A stretch of 64,000 nucleotides of DNA from Lepas anatifera (Eukaryota; Arthropoda; Thecostraca; Lepadidae): positions 248,001 to 312,000 of the forward strand of contig JAOTON010001059.1 of assembly GCA_034440635.1 (NCBI GenBank). Direction: 5' to 3'. Below, one piece after another: positions 44,601-56,688 of this stretch (position 1 is its first letter; each line of letters opens with the position of its first letter). The notes below the pieces were generated by a model. It made no database searches and was not told the DNA's origin. It worked only from the letters and a program-made list of their open reading frames with translations. A program made the position numbers and the translations under genes.

Positions 44601-47600
44601 GTAACTGACCTTAGGTCATCGATATCAAAAATACCGGAACATATTTTAGAGAACTCGGTGGGGCCATTATGTGATATGAGTTTCAATCGGATAAGTTCAC
44701 CCTCCTCCGACTTATGCTATCTTAAACTTTTTTTGAGGTCGGGTCACTTGACCTGTACTGGTGACCTGACCTGAGATGACTTAACCTTAAAATTTTCACA
44801 GAAGTTGTAAAAATGATGAGGGAAAAGGTATACCAAGTACGGCGGCGCTACGCGCCGCCGTTTTTCTACTATCTCCGAAAAACCCGAGGGGGGGCGGGTA
44901 CCCGCCCCCCCGTCAATGCGCGTGTTAAAGATGATTCACAAAAATAGTATTTTTGTCTGCTGACCCGTTGAGTGTAGCACTGAGTGGCAAAACAAAAACT
45001 AAGGGAAAAATAATTGTTTGCCTCACTTTACGGCGAACCCTACAACTTATTTGTTTGCTAGGGTATGGCTGTTTCTTTCGCACTGACATGTTAAGAAAAC
45101 CTTAATGACGATTCACAAAATAGTATTTTTGTCTGCTGACCCGTTGAGTGTAACACCGAGTGGCTAAACGAAACTAAGCAAACCACAATTTTTTTACCCG
45201 AACACACGGCGAACCCTACAATTTATTGTTTGCTAGGGTATGGCTATTTCTTTAGCACTGATATATTAACAAAACCTTAAAGACGATTCACAAAAATAGT
45301 ATTTTTGTCTGCTGACCAGTTGAGTAAAACACTAAGGGCCAAAACGAAAATTAAGAGGAAAAAGGGGTTTAACCTGCCTCCACGGCGAACCCTACCACTT
45401 ATTTGTTTGCTATGGTATGGCTATTTCTTTAGCACTGACATGTTAAGAAAACCTTAAAGACGATTCACAAAAATAGTATTTTTGTCTGCTGACCTGTTGA
45501 GTGTAGCACTGAGTGGCAAAACAGAAACTAAGGGAAAAATAATTGTTTTCCTCACTTTACGGCGAACCTTACAACTTATTTGTTTGCTAGGGTATGGCTG
45601 TTTCTTTTGCACTGAGATGTTAAGAAAACCTTAAAGACGATTCACAAAAATAGTATTTCTGTCTGCTGACCCGTTGAGTGTAATACTGAGTGGCAAAACG
45701 AGAATTGAGAGGAAAAAGGTTTTTACCTGTCTTCACGGCGGACCCTACAACTTATTTGTTTTCAAGGTTGTAGGTGTTTTCCATCACTGGTACCTTTGAA
45801 AATTAAAAAGACCATTCAAAAAATATCATTTTTCTCTGATGCCCATTCAAAGTAACACCGAGTGGCTAAACGAGAACTAAGCAAAACACAGTTGTTTTAC
45901 CCGAACTCACGGCGAACCCTACAACTTATTTGTTTGCTAGGGAATGACTATTTCTTTAGCACTGATATACTAGGAAAGCCCTAAAGACAATTCACAAAAA
46001 TAGTATTTTTGTCTGCTGACCCGTTGAGTGTAACACTGAGTGCCAAAACGAAAATTAAGAGGAATAATTGTTTTTACCTTTCTCCACGGCGAAAACCTAT
46101 AACTTATTTGTTTGCTAGGGTACGGCTATTTCTTTAGCAGTGACATGTTAAGAAAACCTTAAAGACGATTCACAAAAATAGTATTTTTGTCTGCTGACCC
46201 CTTGAGTGTAACACTGAGTGGCAAAACGAAAATTAAGAGGAAAAAAGGTTTTTACCTGTCTTAACGGCGAACCCTACAACTTATTTGTTTTCAAGGATGT
46301 AGGTGTTTTTCCATCACTGGTACCTTTGGAAGTTCAAAAAGACCATTCACAAAAATATTATTTTTCTCTGATGACCCATTCAAAGTAACCCCGAGTGGCT
46401 AAGCGAAAACTAATCAAAACACAATTTTTTACCCGAACTCACGGCGAACCCTACAACTTATTTGTTTCCTAGGGTATGGCTATTTCTTTAGCACTGATAT
46501 ACTAGGAAAGCCTTAAAGACAATTCACAAAAATAGTATTTTTGTCTGCTGACCCGTTGAGTGTAACACTGTGTGCCAAAACGAAAAATAAGAGGAAAAAG
46601 GGTTTTTACCTGTTTCCACGGCGAACCCTCCAACTTATTTGTTTGCTAGGGTGCGGCTATTTCTTTAGCACTGACATGTTAAGAAAACCTTAAAGACGAT
46701 TCACAAAAATAGTATTTTTGTCTGCTGACCCGTTGAGTGTAACACTGAGTGCCAAAACGAAAAATAAGAGGAAAAATAGTTTTACCTGTCTCCACGGCGA
46801 ACCCTACAACTTATTTGTTTGCTAGGGTACGGCTATTTCTTTAGCACTGACATGTTAAGAAAACCTTAAATACGATTCACAAAAATAGTATTTTTGTCTG
46901 GTGACCTGTTGAGTGTAACACTGAGTGGCAAAACAAAAATTAAGATGAAAAAAATTTTTTACGTGTCTTCACGGCGAACCCTACAACTTATTTGTTTGCT
47001 AGGGTACGGCTATTTCTTTAGCATTGACATGTTAAGAAAACCTTAAAAACGATTCACAAAAATAGTATTTTTGTCTGGTGACCCGTTGAGTGTAACACTG
47101 AGTCGCAAAACGAAAATTAAAAGGAAAAAATGTTTTTACGTGTCTTCACGGCGAACCCTACAACTTATTTGTTTGCTAGGGTACGGCTATTTCTTTAGCA
47201 CTGACATGTTAAGAAAACCTTAAAGACGATTCACAAAAATAGTATTTTTGTCTGCTCACCCGTTCAGGGTAACACTGAGGGCCAAAACGAAAATTAAGAG
47301 GAAAAAGGGTTTTAACCTGTCTCCACAGCGAACCCTACAACTTATTTGTTTGCTATGGTACGACTATTTCATTAGCACTGACATGTTAAGAAAACCTTAA
47401 AGACGATTCACAAAAATAGTATTTTTGTCTGGTGACCCGTTGGGTGTAACACTGAGTGGCAAAACAAAAACTAAGGGAAAAATAATTGTTTGCCTCAATT
47501 TACGGCGAACCCTACAAGTTATTCGTTTTCAAGGATGTAGGTGTTTTTTCATCACTGTTACCTTTGGAAGTTTGAAAAGACCATTCACAAAAATACATTT

Positions 47601-48170
47601 TTTTACTGATGACCCATTAAAAGAGACACCGAGTGGCTAAACGAGAACTAAGCAAAGCACAATTTTTTTACCCGAACTCACGGCGAACCCTACAATTTAT
47701 TTGTTTGCTAGGGTAAGGCTATTTCTTTAGCACTGATATATTAAGAAACCCTTAGAGACGATTCACAAAAATAGTATTTTTGTCTGCTGACCCACTGAGT
47801 GTATCACTGAGTGGCAAAACGAAAATTAAGAGGAAAATAGGTTTTTACCTGTATTCACTGCGAACCCTGCAACTTATTTTGTTCTATACAATAATTATTT
47901 TTTTAGTCACAGATACCTTAGAAATACTTCAAACACTAGTCACAAAATTTTTGCTTTTGATTGCTGATGCGTTAAGTATAATTAACAGTGGCAAAATTGA
48001 AATTAGACAAAATAAACGTTTTTAAAATGTAGTTGGCGGCGAACCATACAACTTATTTATTTGACGAAACAGAAATTAAGGAAAAAAAATTTTTACCTGA
48101 ATTCATGGATCATTCTACAGCCTATTTGTTTTCTAGGATATAAGAGTTTTTTTCATCCCTGGTACCTTAT
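41700..48170 (+). repeat. ~176-bp satellite array, left arm (forward)
   Basis: Monomers are anchored by GGCGAACCCTACAA at intervals of about 174-180 bp (for example 42421, 42597, 42777, 42951), roughly 30 copies. Two types alternate irregularly. Type A has TTAGCACTGACATG, CCTTAAAGACGATTCAC and TGCTGACCCGTTGAG. Type B has CATCACTGGTACCTTTGG, GACCATTCAC and TGATGACCCATT. A family X element interrupts the array at 44079-44928. Short open frames within monomers are repeats of chance frames. Confidence 0.92.
44079..44928 (-). mobile_element. TTAA-bounded family X element inserted in the satellite (copy 4, inverted)
   Basis: The 850-bp copy starts TTAACACGCGCATTGACG and ends CGTCAATGCGCGTGTTAA, in reverse orientation to the other copies. 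The satellite target is known from neighbouring monomers (AACCTTAAAGACGATTC) and is split exactly at TTAA, which appears on both sides. This is the clearest proof in the window that TTAA is the target duplication. It has no counterpart in the right arm. Confidence 0.92.
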
Positions 48171-48177
48171 AATATCT

Positions 48178-48735
48178 TTAACCCGCGCCCCACCGGGGGT
48201 CCGGCGTCACCTTCGCCCCACCGGGGGCCATCGATGCCCCTCTAACTCCGAAAATATGGTGGTTAGCGCAAATCTGCAAAGTGCATTAGAAAGCTCGCAT
48301 GAATTCAGTAAGAAATTATTTTGCATTTTTAAGCGCTCAGGTCAATGGTTTGACCTCCAGAGGTCAAGAAAGGTCACGATAGGCTACTTTTACTCAAATA
48401 TGCAATGCTTAAGAAAACTTGGCATAACTCTTATGACATTAGAGCTATTGAGATCTGGTAAAGTACATTTGATAGGAAATTGCCAGTCCTTTTTCTGCTA
48501 TGGGGAAAACCTAAAGATCTCCCGCCAGTGGTTTGACCTCCAGAGGACACTTTGTGACCTAATATGACCTGAGGTCACGAAAGGTCAGAAAGTGACCATG
48601 CCGTATATCAAATGAAAGCCAGTGACAAGACAAATACGATGGTTTTTTTTAGCGTTCTAGCTTAATTAGGTCAAAAGTTATTGTCAAAATACTCTTTTTG
48701 ACCTCTGGTGACCTTGGATGACCTTGGAAAGGAGA
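48178..48735 (+). mobile_element. Right-truncated family Y element at the palindrome centre
   Basis: TTAACCCGCGCCCCACCGGG, then sequence matching 33656-34215, up to GACCTTGGAAAGG. There it breaks off and the inverted satellite array begins. The missing right half places the rearrangement junction inside this element. Confidence 0.8.
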
Positions 48736-51700
48736 ACAAATATACCCTTGCAAACAAATAAGTTGTAGGGTTCGCCGTGAGTTCGGGTAAACAATTATTT
48801 TTCCCTTAGTTTTTGTTTTACCACTCAGTGCTACACTGAACGGGTCAGCAGACAAAAATACTATTTTTGTGAATCGTCTTTAAGGTTTTCTTAACATGTC
48901 AGTGCTAAAGAAATAGTCGTACCATAGCAAACAAATAAGTTGTAGGGTTCGCCGTGGAGACAGCTTAAAACCCTTTTTCCTCTTAATTTTCGTTTTGTCC
49001 CTCAGTGTTAAACTCAACGGGTCAGCAGACAAAAATACTATTTTTGTGAATCGTCTTTAAGGTTTTCTTAACATGTCAGTGCTAAAGGAATAGCCGTACC
49101 CTAGCAAACAAATAAGTTGTAGGGTTCGCCATGAAGACACGTAAAAACATTTTTTCCTCTTAATTTTCGTTTTGCCACTCAGTGTTACACTCAACGGGTC
49201 AACAGAAAAAAATACTATTTTTGTGAATCGTCTTTAAGGTTTTCTTAACATGTTAGTGCTAAAGAAATAGCCATACCATAGCAAACAAATAAGTTGTATG
49301 GTTCCCCGTGGAGACAGGTTAAAACCCTTTTTCCTCTTAATTTTCGTTTTGGCACTCAGTGTTACACTCAAAGGGTCAGCAGACAAAAATATTATTTTTG
49401 TGAATCGTCTTTAAGGTTTTCTCAATATATCAGTGCTAAAGAAATAGCCATACCCAGGGAAACAAATACATTGTAGGGTTCCCCGTGTGTTCGGGTAAAA
49501 AAATTGTGTTTTGCTTAGTTCTCGTTGAGCCACTCGGTGTTACTTTTAATGGTTCATCAGAGAAAAATAATATTTTTTTGAATGGTATTTTTAACTTCCA
49601 AAGGTACCAGTGATGAAAAAACGCCAACATCCTTGAAAACAAATAAGTTGTAGGGTTCGCCGTTAAGACATGTAAAAACCTTTTTTCCTCTTAATTTTCG
49701 TTTTGCCACTTAGTGTTACACTCAAGGGGTCAGCAGACAAAAATACTATTTTTGTGAATTGTCTTTAGAGTTTTCTTAATATATCAGTGCTAAAGAAATA
49801 GCCATACCCTAGCAAACAAATAAGTTGTAGGGTTCGCCGTGAGTTCGGGTAAGCAATTATTTTTCCCTTAGTTTTTGTTTTCCCACTCAGTGCTACACTG
49901 AACGGGTGAGCAGACAAAAATACTATTTTTGTGAATCGTCTTTAAGGTTTTCTTAACATGTCAGTGCTAAAGAAATAGCCGTACCCTAGCAAACAAATAA
50001 GTTGTAGCGTTTGACGTGGAAAAAGGTAAAAACCCTTTTTCCTCTTAATTTTGTTTTGGCACTCAGTGTTACACTCAACGGGTTATTAGACAAAAATTAT
50101 ATTTTTTTAATCGTCTTTAAGGTTTTCTTAACACGTCAGTGCTAAAGAAATAGCCGTACCCTAGCAAACAAATAAGTTGTAGGGTTCGCCGTGGGGACAG
50201 GTAAAAACCTTTTTTCCTCTTATTTTTCGTTTTGGCACTCAGTGTTACACTCAACGGGTCAGCAGACAAAAATACAATTTTTGTGAATTGTCTTTAAGGC
50301 TTTCCTAGTATATCAGTGCTAAAGAAATAGCCATACCCTAGGAAACAAATAAGTTGTAGGGTTCGCCGTGAGTTCGGGTAAAAAATTGTGTTTTGATTAG
50401 TTTTCGTTTAGCCACTCGGGGTGGCTTTGAATGGGTCATCAGTGAAAAATAATATTTTTGTTAATGGTCTTTTTGAACTTCCAAAGGTACCAGTGATGAA
50501 AAAACACCTACATCCTTGAAAACAAATAAGTTGTAGGGTTCGCCGTTAAGACAGGTAAAAACATTTTTTCCTCTTAATTTTCGTTCTGCCACTCAGTGTT
50601 ACACTCAACGGGTCATTAGACAAAAATAATCTTTTGTGAATCGTCTTTAGGGTTTTCTTAACATGTCAGTGCTCAAGAAATAGCCGTACCCTAGCAAACA
50701 AATAAGTTGTAGGGTTCGCCGTGGGGACAGGTAAAAACCTTTTTTCCTCTTATTTTTCGTTTTGGCACTCAGTGTTACACTCAACGGGTCAGCAGACAAA
50801 AATACTATTTTTGTGAATTGTCTTTAAGGCTTTCCTAGTATATCAGTGCTAAAGAAATAGCCATACCTTAGGAAACAAATAAGGTGTAGGGTTTGCCGTG
50901 GGTTCGGGTAAAAAATTGTGTTTTGATTAGTTTTCGTTTAGCCACTCGGGGTTACTTTGAATGGGTCATCAGAGAAAAATAATATTTTTGTGAATGGTCT
51001 TTTTGAACGTCCAAAGGTACCAGTGATGAAAAAACACCTACATCCTTGAAAACAAATAAGTTGTAGGGTTCGCCGTTAAGACAGGTAAAAACATTTTTTC
51101 CTCTTAATTTTCGTTTTGCCACTCAGTGTTACACTCAACGGGTCATTAGACAAAAATACTATTTTTGTGAATCGTCTTTAAGGTTTTCTTAACATGTCAG
51201 TGCTAAAGAAATAGTCGTACCATAGCAAACAAATAAGTTGTAGGGTTCGCCGTGGAGACAGGTAAAAACCCCTTTTCCTCTTAATTTTCGTTTTGGCGCT
51301 CAGTGTTACACTCAACGGGTGAGCAGACAAAAATACTATTTTTGTGAATCGTCTTTAAGGCTTTCCTAATATATCAGTGCTAAAGAAATAGCCATACCCT
51401 TGCAAACAAATAAGTTGTAGGGTTCGCCGTGAGTTTGGGTAAACAATTATTTTTCCCTTAGTTTTTGTTTTGCCACTCAGTGCTACACTGAACAGGTCAG
51501 CAGACAAAAATACTATTTTTGTGAATCGTCTTTAAGGTTTTCTTATTATGTCAGTGCTTAAGAAATAGTCGTACCATAGCAAACAAATAAGTTGTAGGGT
51601 TCGCCGTGGAGACAGCTTAAAACCCTTTTTCCTCTTAATTTTCGTTTTGGCCCTCAGTGTTAAACTCAACGGGTCAGCAGACAAAAATACTATTTTTGTG

Positions 51701-53575
51701 AATCGTCTTTAAGGTTTTCTTAACATGTCAGTGCTAAAGGAATAGCCGTACCCTAGCAAACAAATAAGTTGTAGGGTTCGCCATGAAGACACGTAAAAAC
51801 CCCTGTTCCTCTTAATTTTCGTTTTGGCGCTCAGTGTTACACTCAACGGGTGAGCAGACAAAAATACTATTTTTGTGAATCGTCTTTAAGGCTTTCCTAA
51901 TATATCAGTGCTAAAGAAATAGCCATACCCTTGCAAACAAATAAGTTGTAGGGTTCGCCGTGAGTTTGGGTAAACAATTATTTTTCCCTTAGTTTTTGTT
52001 TTGCCACTCAGTGCTACACTGAACAGGTCAGCAGACAAAAATACTATTTTTGTGAATCGTCTTTAAGGTTTTCTTATTATGTCAGTGCTAAAGAAATAGT
52101 CGTACCATAGCAAACAAATAAGTTGTAGGGTTCGCCGTGGAGACAGCTTAAAACCCTTTTTCCTCTTAATTTTCGTTTTGGCCCTCAGTGTTAAACTCAA
52201 CGGGTCACCAGACAAAAATACTATTTTTGTGAATCGTCTTTAAGGTTTTCCTAACATGTCAGTGCTAAAGAAATAGCCGTACCCTAGCAAACAAATAAGT
52301 TGTAGGGTTCGCCGTGGAGACAGGTAAAAACTCTTTTTCCTCTTATTTTTCGTTTTGACACTCAGTGTTACACTCAACGGGTCAGCAGACAAAAATACTA
52401 TTTTTGTGAATTGTCTTTAGGGCTTTCCTAGTATATCAGTGCTAAAGAAATAGCCATACCCTAGGAAACAAATAAGTTGTAGGGTTCGCCGTGAGTTCGG
52501 GTAAACAATTAATTTTCCCTTAGTTTTTGTTTTGCCACTCAGTGCTACACTCAACGGGTCAGCAGATAAAAATACTAGTTTTGTGAATCGTCTTTAAGGT
52601 TTTCTTAATATGTCAGTGCAAAAGAAATAGCCATACCCTAGCAAACAAATAAGTTGTAGGGTTCGGCGTGAAGACAGGTAAAAACCTTTTTTCCTCTTAA
52701 ATTTCGTTTTGCCACTAAGTGTTACACTCAACGGTTCAGCACAAAAATACTATTTTTGTGAATTGTCTTTAAGGTTTTCCTAATATATGAGTGCTAAAGA
52801 AATAGCCGTACCCTAGCAAACAAATAAGTTGTAGGGTTCACCGTGAGTTCGGGTAAAACAACTGTGTTTTGCTTAGTTTCGTTTAGCCACTCGGTGTTAC
52901 TTTTAATGGGCATCAGAGAAAAATAATATTTTTGTGAATGGTCTTTTTTAATTTTCAAAGGTACCAGTGATGGAAAAACACCTACAACCTTGAAAACAAA
53001 TAAGTTGTAGGGTCCGCCGTGAAGACAGTTAAAACCCTTTTTTCCTCCTAATTCTCGTTTTGCCACTCAGTGTTCACTCAACGGGTCAGCAGACAAAAAT
53101 ACTATTTTTGTGAATCGTCTTTAAGGTTTTCTTAACATGTTAGTGCTAAAGAAATAGCCATACCATAGCAAACAAATAAGTTGTAGGATTCGCCGTGGAG
53201 ACAGGTTAAAACCCTTTTTCCTCTTAATTTTCGTTTTGGCCCTCAGTGTTTTACTCAACGGGTCAGCAGACAAAAATAATATTTTTTTGAATCGTCTTTA
53301 AGGTTTTTTCAATATATCAGTGCTAAAGAAATAGCCATACCCAGGGAAACAAATAAATTGTAGGGTTCCCCGTGTGTTCGGGTAAAAAAATTGTGTTTTG
53401 CCTAGTTCTCGTTTAGCCACTCGGTGTTACTTTTAATGGGTCATCAGAGAAAAATAATATTTTTTTGAATGGTCTTTTTAAACTTCCAAAGGTACCAGTG
53501 ATGAAAAAACACCCAAATCCTTGAATACAGATACATTGTAGGGTTCGACGTAAGTTTATTTAAACAATTGTTTTT
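48736..53575 (-). repeat. ~176-bp satellite array, right arm (inverted)
   Basis: The same monomers occur in inverse complement, anchored by TTGTAGGGTTCGCCG, roughly 27 copies, with the same A and B types. A multi-monomer block near 51240-51700 is repeated near 51790-52200 with almost no change, showing higher-order amplification within the arm. Confidence 0.92.
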
Positions 53576-53675
53576 TCCTTAATTTTATGCCAACTTGTTA
53601 GTTTTTTTCCGGTCAAAATTACCACCCCCTTGATCAGAAAAGCTCCCTCTCTGTTAAGTTACCCCCCCTCCCGCA

Positions 53676-54032
53676 CAGTGGCGGATCCAGGGAAGGGGGG
53701 CAAAAAGATATTTGCCCCCCAAACGGAAAAGCTCGGGGCAAAACTATGTTTTGCCCCTCCAAAGTGGTCGACCTCGCTTTTGCCCCGACTCCTTTTTAGT
53801 TTACCTATAAGCAAGACTTTGGTGCTTCAACTCTCAGCTTCAGGCAGAACCAGTGAAGTTCATTGTGAATTTTGGGCCTTGGATAGGAAAAAAGTATCTT
53901 AAGCCAATATCTTTCACCCCCGTGACGTTTTGTTTTTTGCTTTTTGATTTTGGTTTGCCCCTCCCAAAGCGACCGGCTAGATCCGCCACTGCCTCCCCCC
54001 TCCCCCGTTGCGCCATCCTGGATCCGCCTATG
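53676..54032. mobile_element. Nested GGCGGATCC-type elements, right arm
   Basis: CAGTGGCGGATCCAGG to GATCCGCCACTG (53676-53991), then the outer end CCTGGATCCGCCTATG at 54032, mirroring 41238-41592. Confidence 0.7.
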
Positions 54033-54943
54033 CCTCTGAGCAGCTTACTGCTATGCATAAACTATGTGCGCTCTGATATTTGGGGTGGGGGCCTCCTATG
54101 CCCCTTTGAACCACCATTTCAGCAAGCCAGGTAGTCATAGCTCCCATTATGATTGATTTGCATCTCTTATGGCAAACGAGCTGTGTGGCTGGTAAATGGT
54201 CCGCTTGCTTTAAGCCCCGCCTTCGGCGGGCGGGGCTTGGAGGACGTTGATTGTTGCTGATGGAAGTTTTTATCATTGGAATAAACGTGTTTTGTTGGTG
54301 CTGGCTAAACTAGGACAGTTGAAGGTGTCGGGTTTTTTTGTGAATTATCTATGATATATGAGTAAATTCGATGTGGAACTGTTTTATATCTTAACAGATT
54401 AAGGTAGGAATGGCAGGGTTCGCAAGCATTTTTGTAAAACGGTCATTTTTACATAAAATGTACGCCTAGAGCGGAAATAATATATTTAATGGTTGTTTAT
54501 ATTTTTGTGAATGATGCTGACTGCGATGGCCGCGCTTGAACACCAAAAAACCGATGATAAGTATGTAATAAAGCGTTGATTTAGGGTTCGCCACGCTTTT
54601 TGACAGGGCGGCTTTTGAAATTGAATTTTGAATTCAAAGCCAGGGGCTGGAGTTTAACGAAGTATGTGTTAATTGTGAATCATCTTTGGTGTCAATGGGA
54701 AGCACTAGAGCCGAAATGACACTTCTAGCTCTTTTTGTCTTAAAATTGTAGGGTTCGCCAGATTTTCGAGCTTTATAATTTGGTGACCTCTGGAGGTCAA
54801 ACCGTTAGTTGTGAACACGAATGATTTTAGGGGTTACTAGGGACTTGCATAGCAGTGTCCATGCAAAATTTTAGCAAAATCGGAGGGGGACGCCAATACG
54901 TATTTGAATACGAATACGAATACGTTGCTATTATCACGGACAT

Positions 54944-55199
54944 TAGGATAGGTTAGGTTAGGTTAGGTTAGGTTAGGTTAGGTTAGGTTAGGTTAGGTTA
55001 GGTTAGGTTAGGTTAGGTTAGGTTAGGTTAGGTTAGGTTAGGTTAGGTTAGGTTAGGTTAGGTTAGGTTAGGTTAGGTTAGGTTAGGTTAGGTTAGGTTA
55101 GGTTAGGTTAGGTTAGGTTAGGTTAGGTTAGGTTAGGTTAGGTTAGGTTAGGTTAGGTTAGGTTAGGTTATGTTTGGTTAGGTTAGGTTAGGTTAGGTT
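54944..55199 (+). repeat. Interstitial (TTAGG)n array, right part
   Basis: The array opens with TAGGATAGG and continues as perfect GGTTA pentamers for about 250 bp, with one TGTTTGG interruption near 55171. The G-rich strand is on the plus strand, as in the left part. Confidence 0.95.
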
Positions 55200-55840
55200 G
55201 GTTGTACTTATCTAACGGTTCTGTCGGCGGACAGCCGCGAGGAAGTCTTGCCACTTATTTTCATGGCGTTATTACTACATAAACTCATCCAAATAAGACG
55301 ACAAAAATGTGGGTCCCGCGCGCATTTTCGTCCATCTCCGGTTTCCAGGGGTGCCGCCACGGAATTTTCGCCGAGGGGACGGACCCGGGCTATTCGGTAC
55401 ATGACAGCATTAATGACGATTTGCCTAAAAATTTGGGGCGACGTCCCCCCTGGTTGGGCAACAGGTGGATGCGTCCCCCCGCCCCCCGCTTTCGTGTCCA
55501 TGCCGGTTTCAAGCACAAACCAACCACGGTTAGTAGAGACACTGAAACGACTGAAACCAACAAACTCTATCACCGCAAACACAAAATGGCAGCACTTTCT
55601 ACTACTTGATATTAAAATATTTTCAATAGAATTTATTAAATTTATAGCGGTAGAAAAATGTTATCTTGTCTTTTCTTACTCTTCAAAATAATTCTATTGG
55701 CAAAATATTGTTAAAACGAGTGATTTTCTCTTTTTAATTTCTAACCATATTTTTACACATAACATTGCGCAATATCCTTTTGAATTATTGGTTCGGAGCG
55801 TGGGGACGTGTGGATGCCGTAGTTATTGTTTACGTTTTGA
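55200..55840. other. Unassigned sequence after the TTAGG array
   Basis: No gene is recognised. A 124-codon minus-strand frame at 55208-55582 overlaps plus-strand frames of similar length and shows no domain. The sequence is GC-richer at 55300-55500 and AT-rich after that. Confidence 0.4.
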
Positions 55841-56688
55841 TTAACACGCGCATTGACGGGGGCGGGTACCCGCCCCCCTCGGGTTTTTCGGAGATAGTAG
55901 AAAAACGGCGGCGCTACGCGCCGCCGTACTTAGCATACCTTTTCCCTCATCATTTTTACAACTTCTGTGAAAATTTTAAGGTTAGGTCATCTCAGGTCAG
56001 GTCACCAGTACAGGTCAAGTGACCCGACCTCAAAAAAAGTTTAAGATAGCATAAGTCGGAGCAGGGTGAACTTATCCGACTGAAACTTATATCACATAAT
56101 GGTCCCACCCAGTTCTCTAAAATATGTTCCGGTATTCTTGATATCGATGACCTAAGGTCAGGTACGACGCATGACCTCTCCATTGGAAATACATGGAAAA
56201 ATGGTTTTTACGGAATAACTCAGTAACGGATGGTGATAGAGCATTTATTTTAGCTGCATTAGACTCGCCTGGGCTTTGCGGTTCTAATGATATGCATTTT
56301 ATATAATTTGACCCTGACCTGACCTCAGGTCAGGTCAAATCCTTGATTTGACCTAGCAATGTCAAATTATATATCATTCGATTCGGCTTGCTAAGAGGAT
56401 TCATATAGTTTAAGTTGTTTTGCTCTATCTTTACTTGTTCAGATGTAATGCCCGCAAAACTGAATTTTACATGTTATCCCTATGACGGGCATGTTTTGAC
56501 CTCTCGTGACCTTAAATGTGACCTGACTAAAAAATGGTCGAAATGTTTTCGATGGAGAAGTGGATGGGCAGCCCAACGCCGTTTACCGTTTTTCGCTACC
56601 TACCGTGGTTCTCGAGATCTTAGGGGGGCGGGTACCCGCCCCCCGTCAATGCGAAGGTGGCTCAGACCCCCGTCAATGCGCGTGTTAA
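55841..56688 (+). mobile_element. TTAA-bounded non-autonomous element, family X (copy 5)
   Basis: A complete 848-bp copy with TTAACACGCGCATTGACG at the left and CGTCAATGCGCGTGTTAA at the right. It matches the copies at 23438 and 44079 closely, which implies fairly recent activity. Confidence 0.9.

Larger units (their letters stand above)
40330..54943. mobile_element. Giant palindromic (foldback-like) unit inside a TTAGG array
   Basis: The left terminus ATGTCCGTGATAATAGCAAC is the inverse complement of the right terminus, and inverted correspondence continues inward. The outer arms (40330-41700 and 53580-54943) are near-identical inverted copies, each with the same pair of nested GGCGGATCC elements. 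The inner arms are arrays of a ~176-bp satellite in opposite orientations, meeting at about 48170-48740. The TTAGG arrays outside are not inverted, so the unit behaves as an insertion rather than as part of an inverted telomere. Foldback and Galileo-type elements with tandem-repeat arms are the closest known design. No transposase is seen. Confidence 0.7.

Noticed and set aside
47425..48025. Short open frames in the satellite, such as those beginning MSGDPL or MSADPL
   Set aside because: Each is a recurring chance frame of the ~176-bp monomer, found in both arms and broken in most monomers.
55208..55582. A 124-codon minus-strand gene
   Set aside because: It overlaps plus-strand frames of 147 and 100 codons, has no recognisable domain, and codon bias cannot be judged at this length.
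23678..56183. Recurring 63- and 75-codon open frames (MERSCLVPDL…, MKLISHNGPT…) as a conserved small gene
   Set aside because: They occur in every family X copy only because the copies share ancestry. Both strands are open and one overlaps the other.
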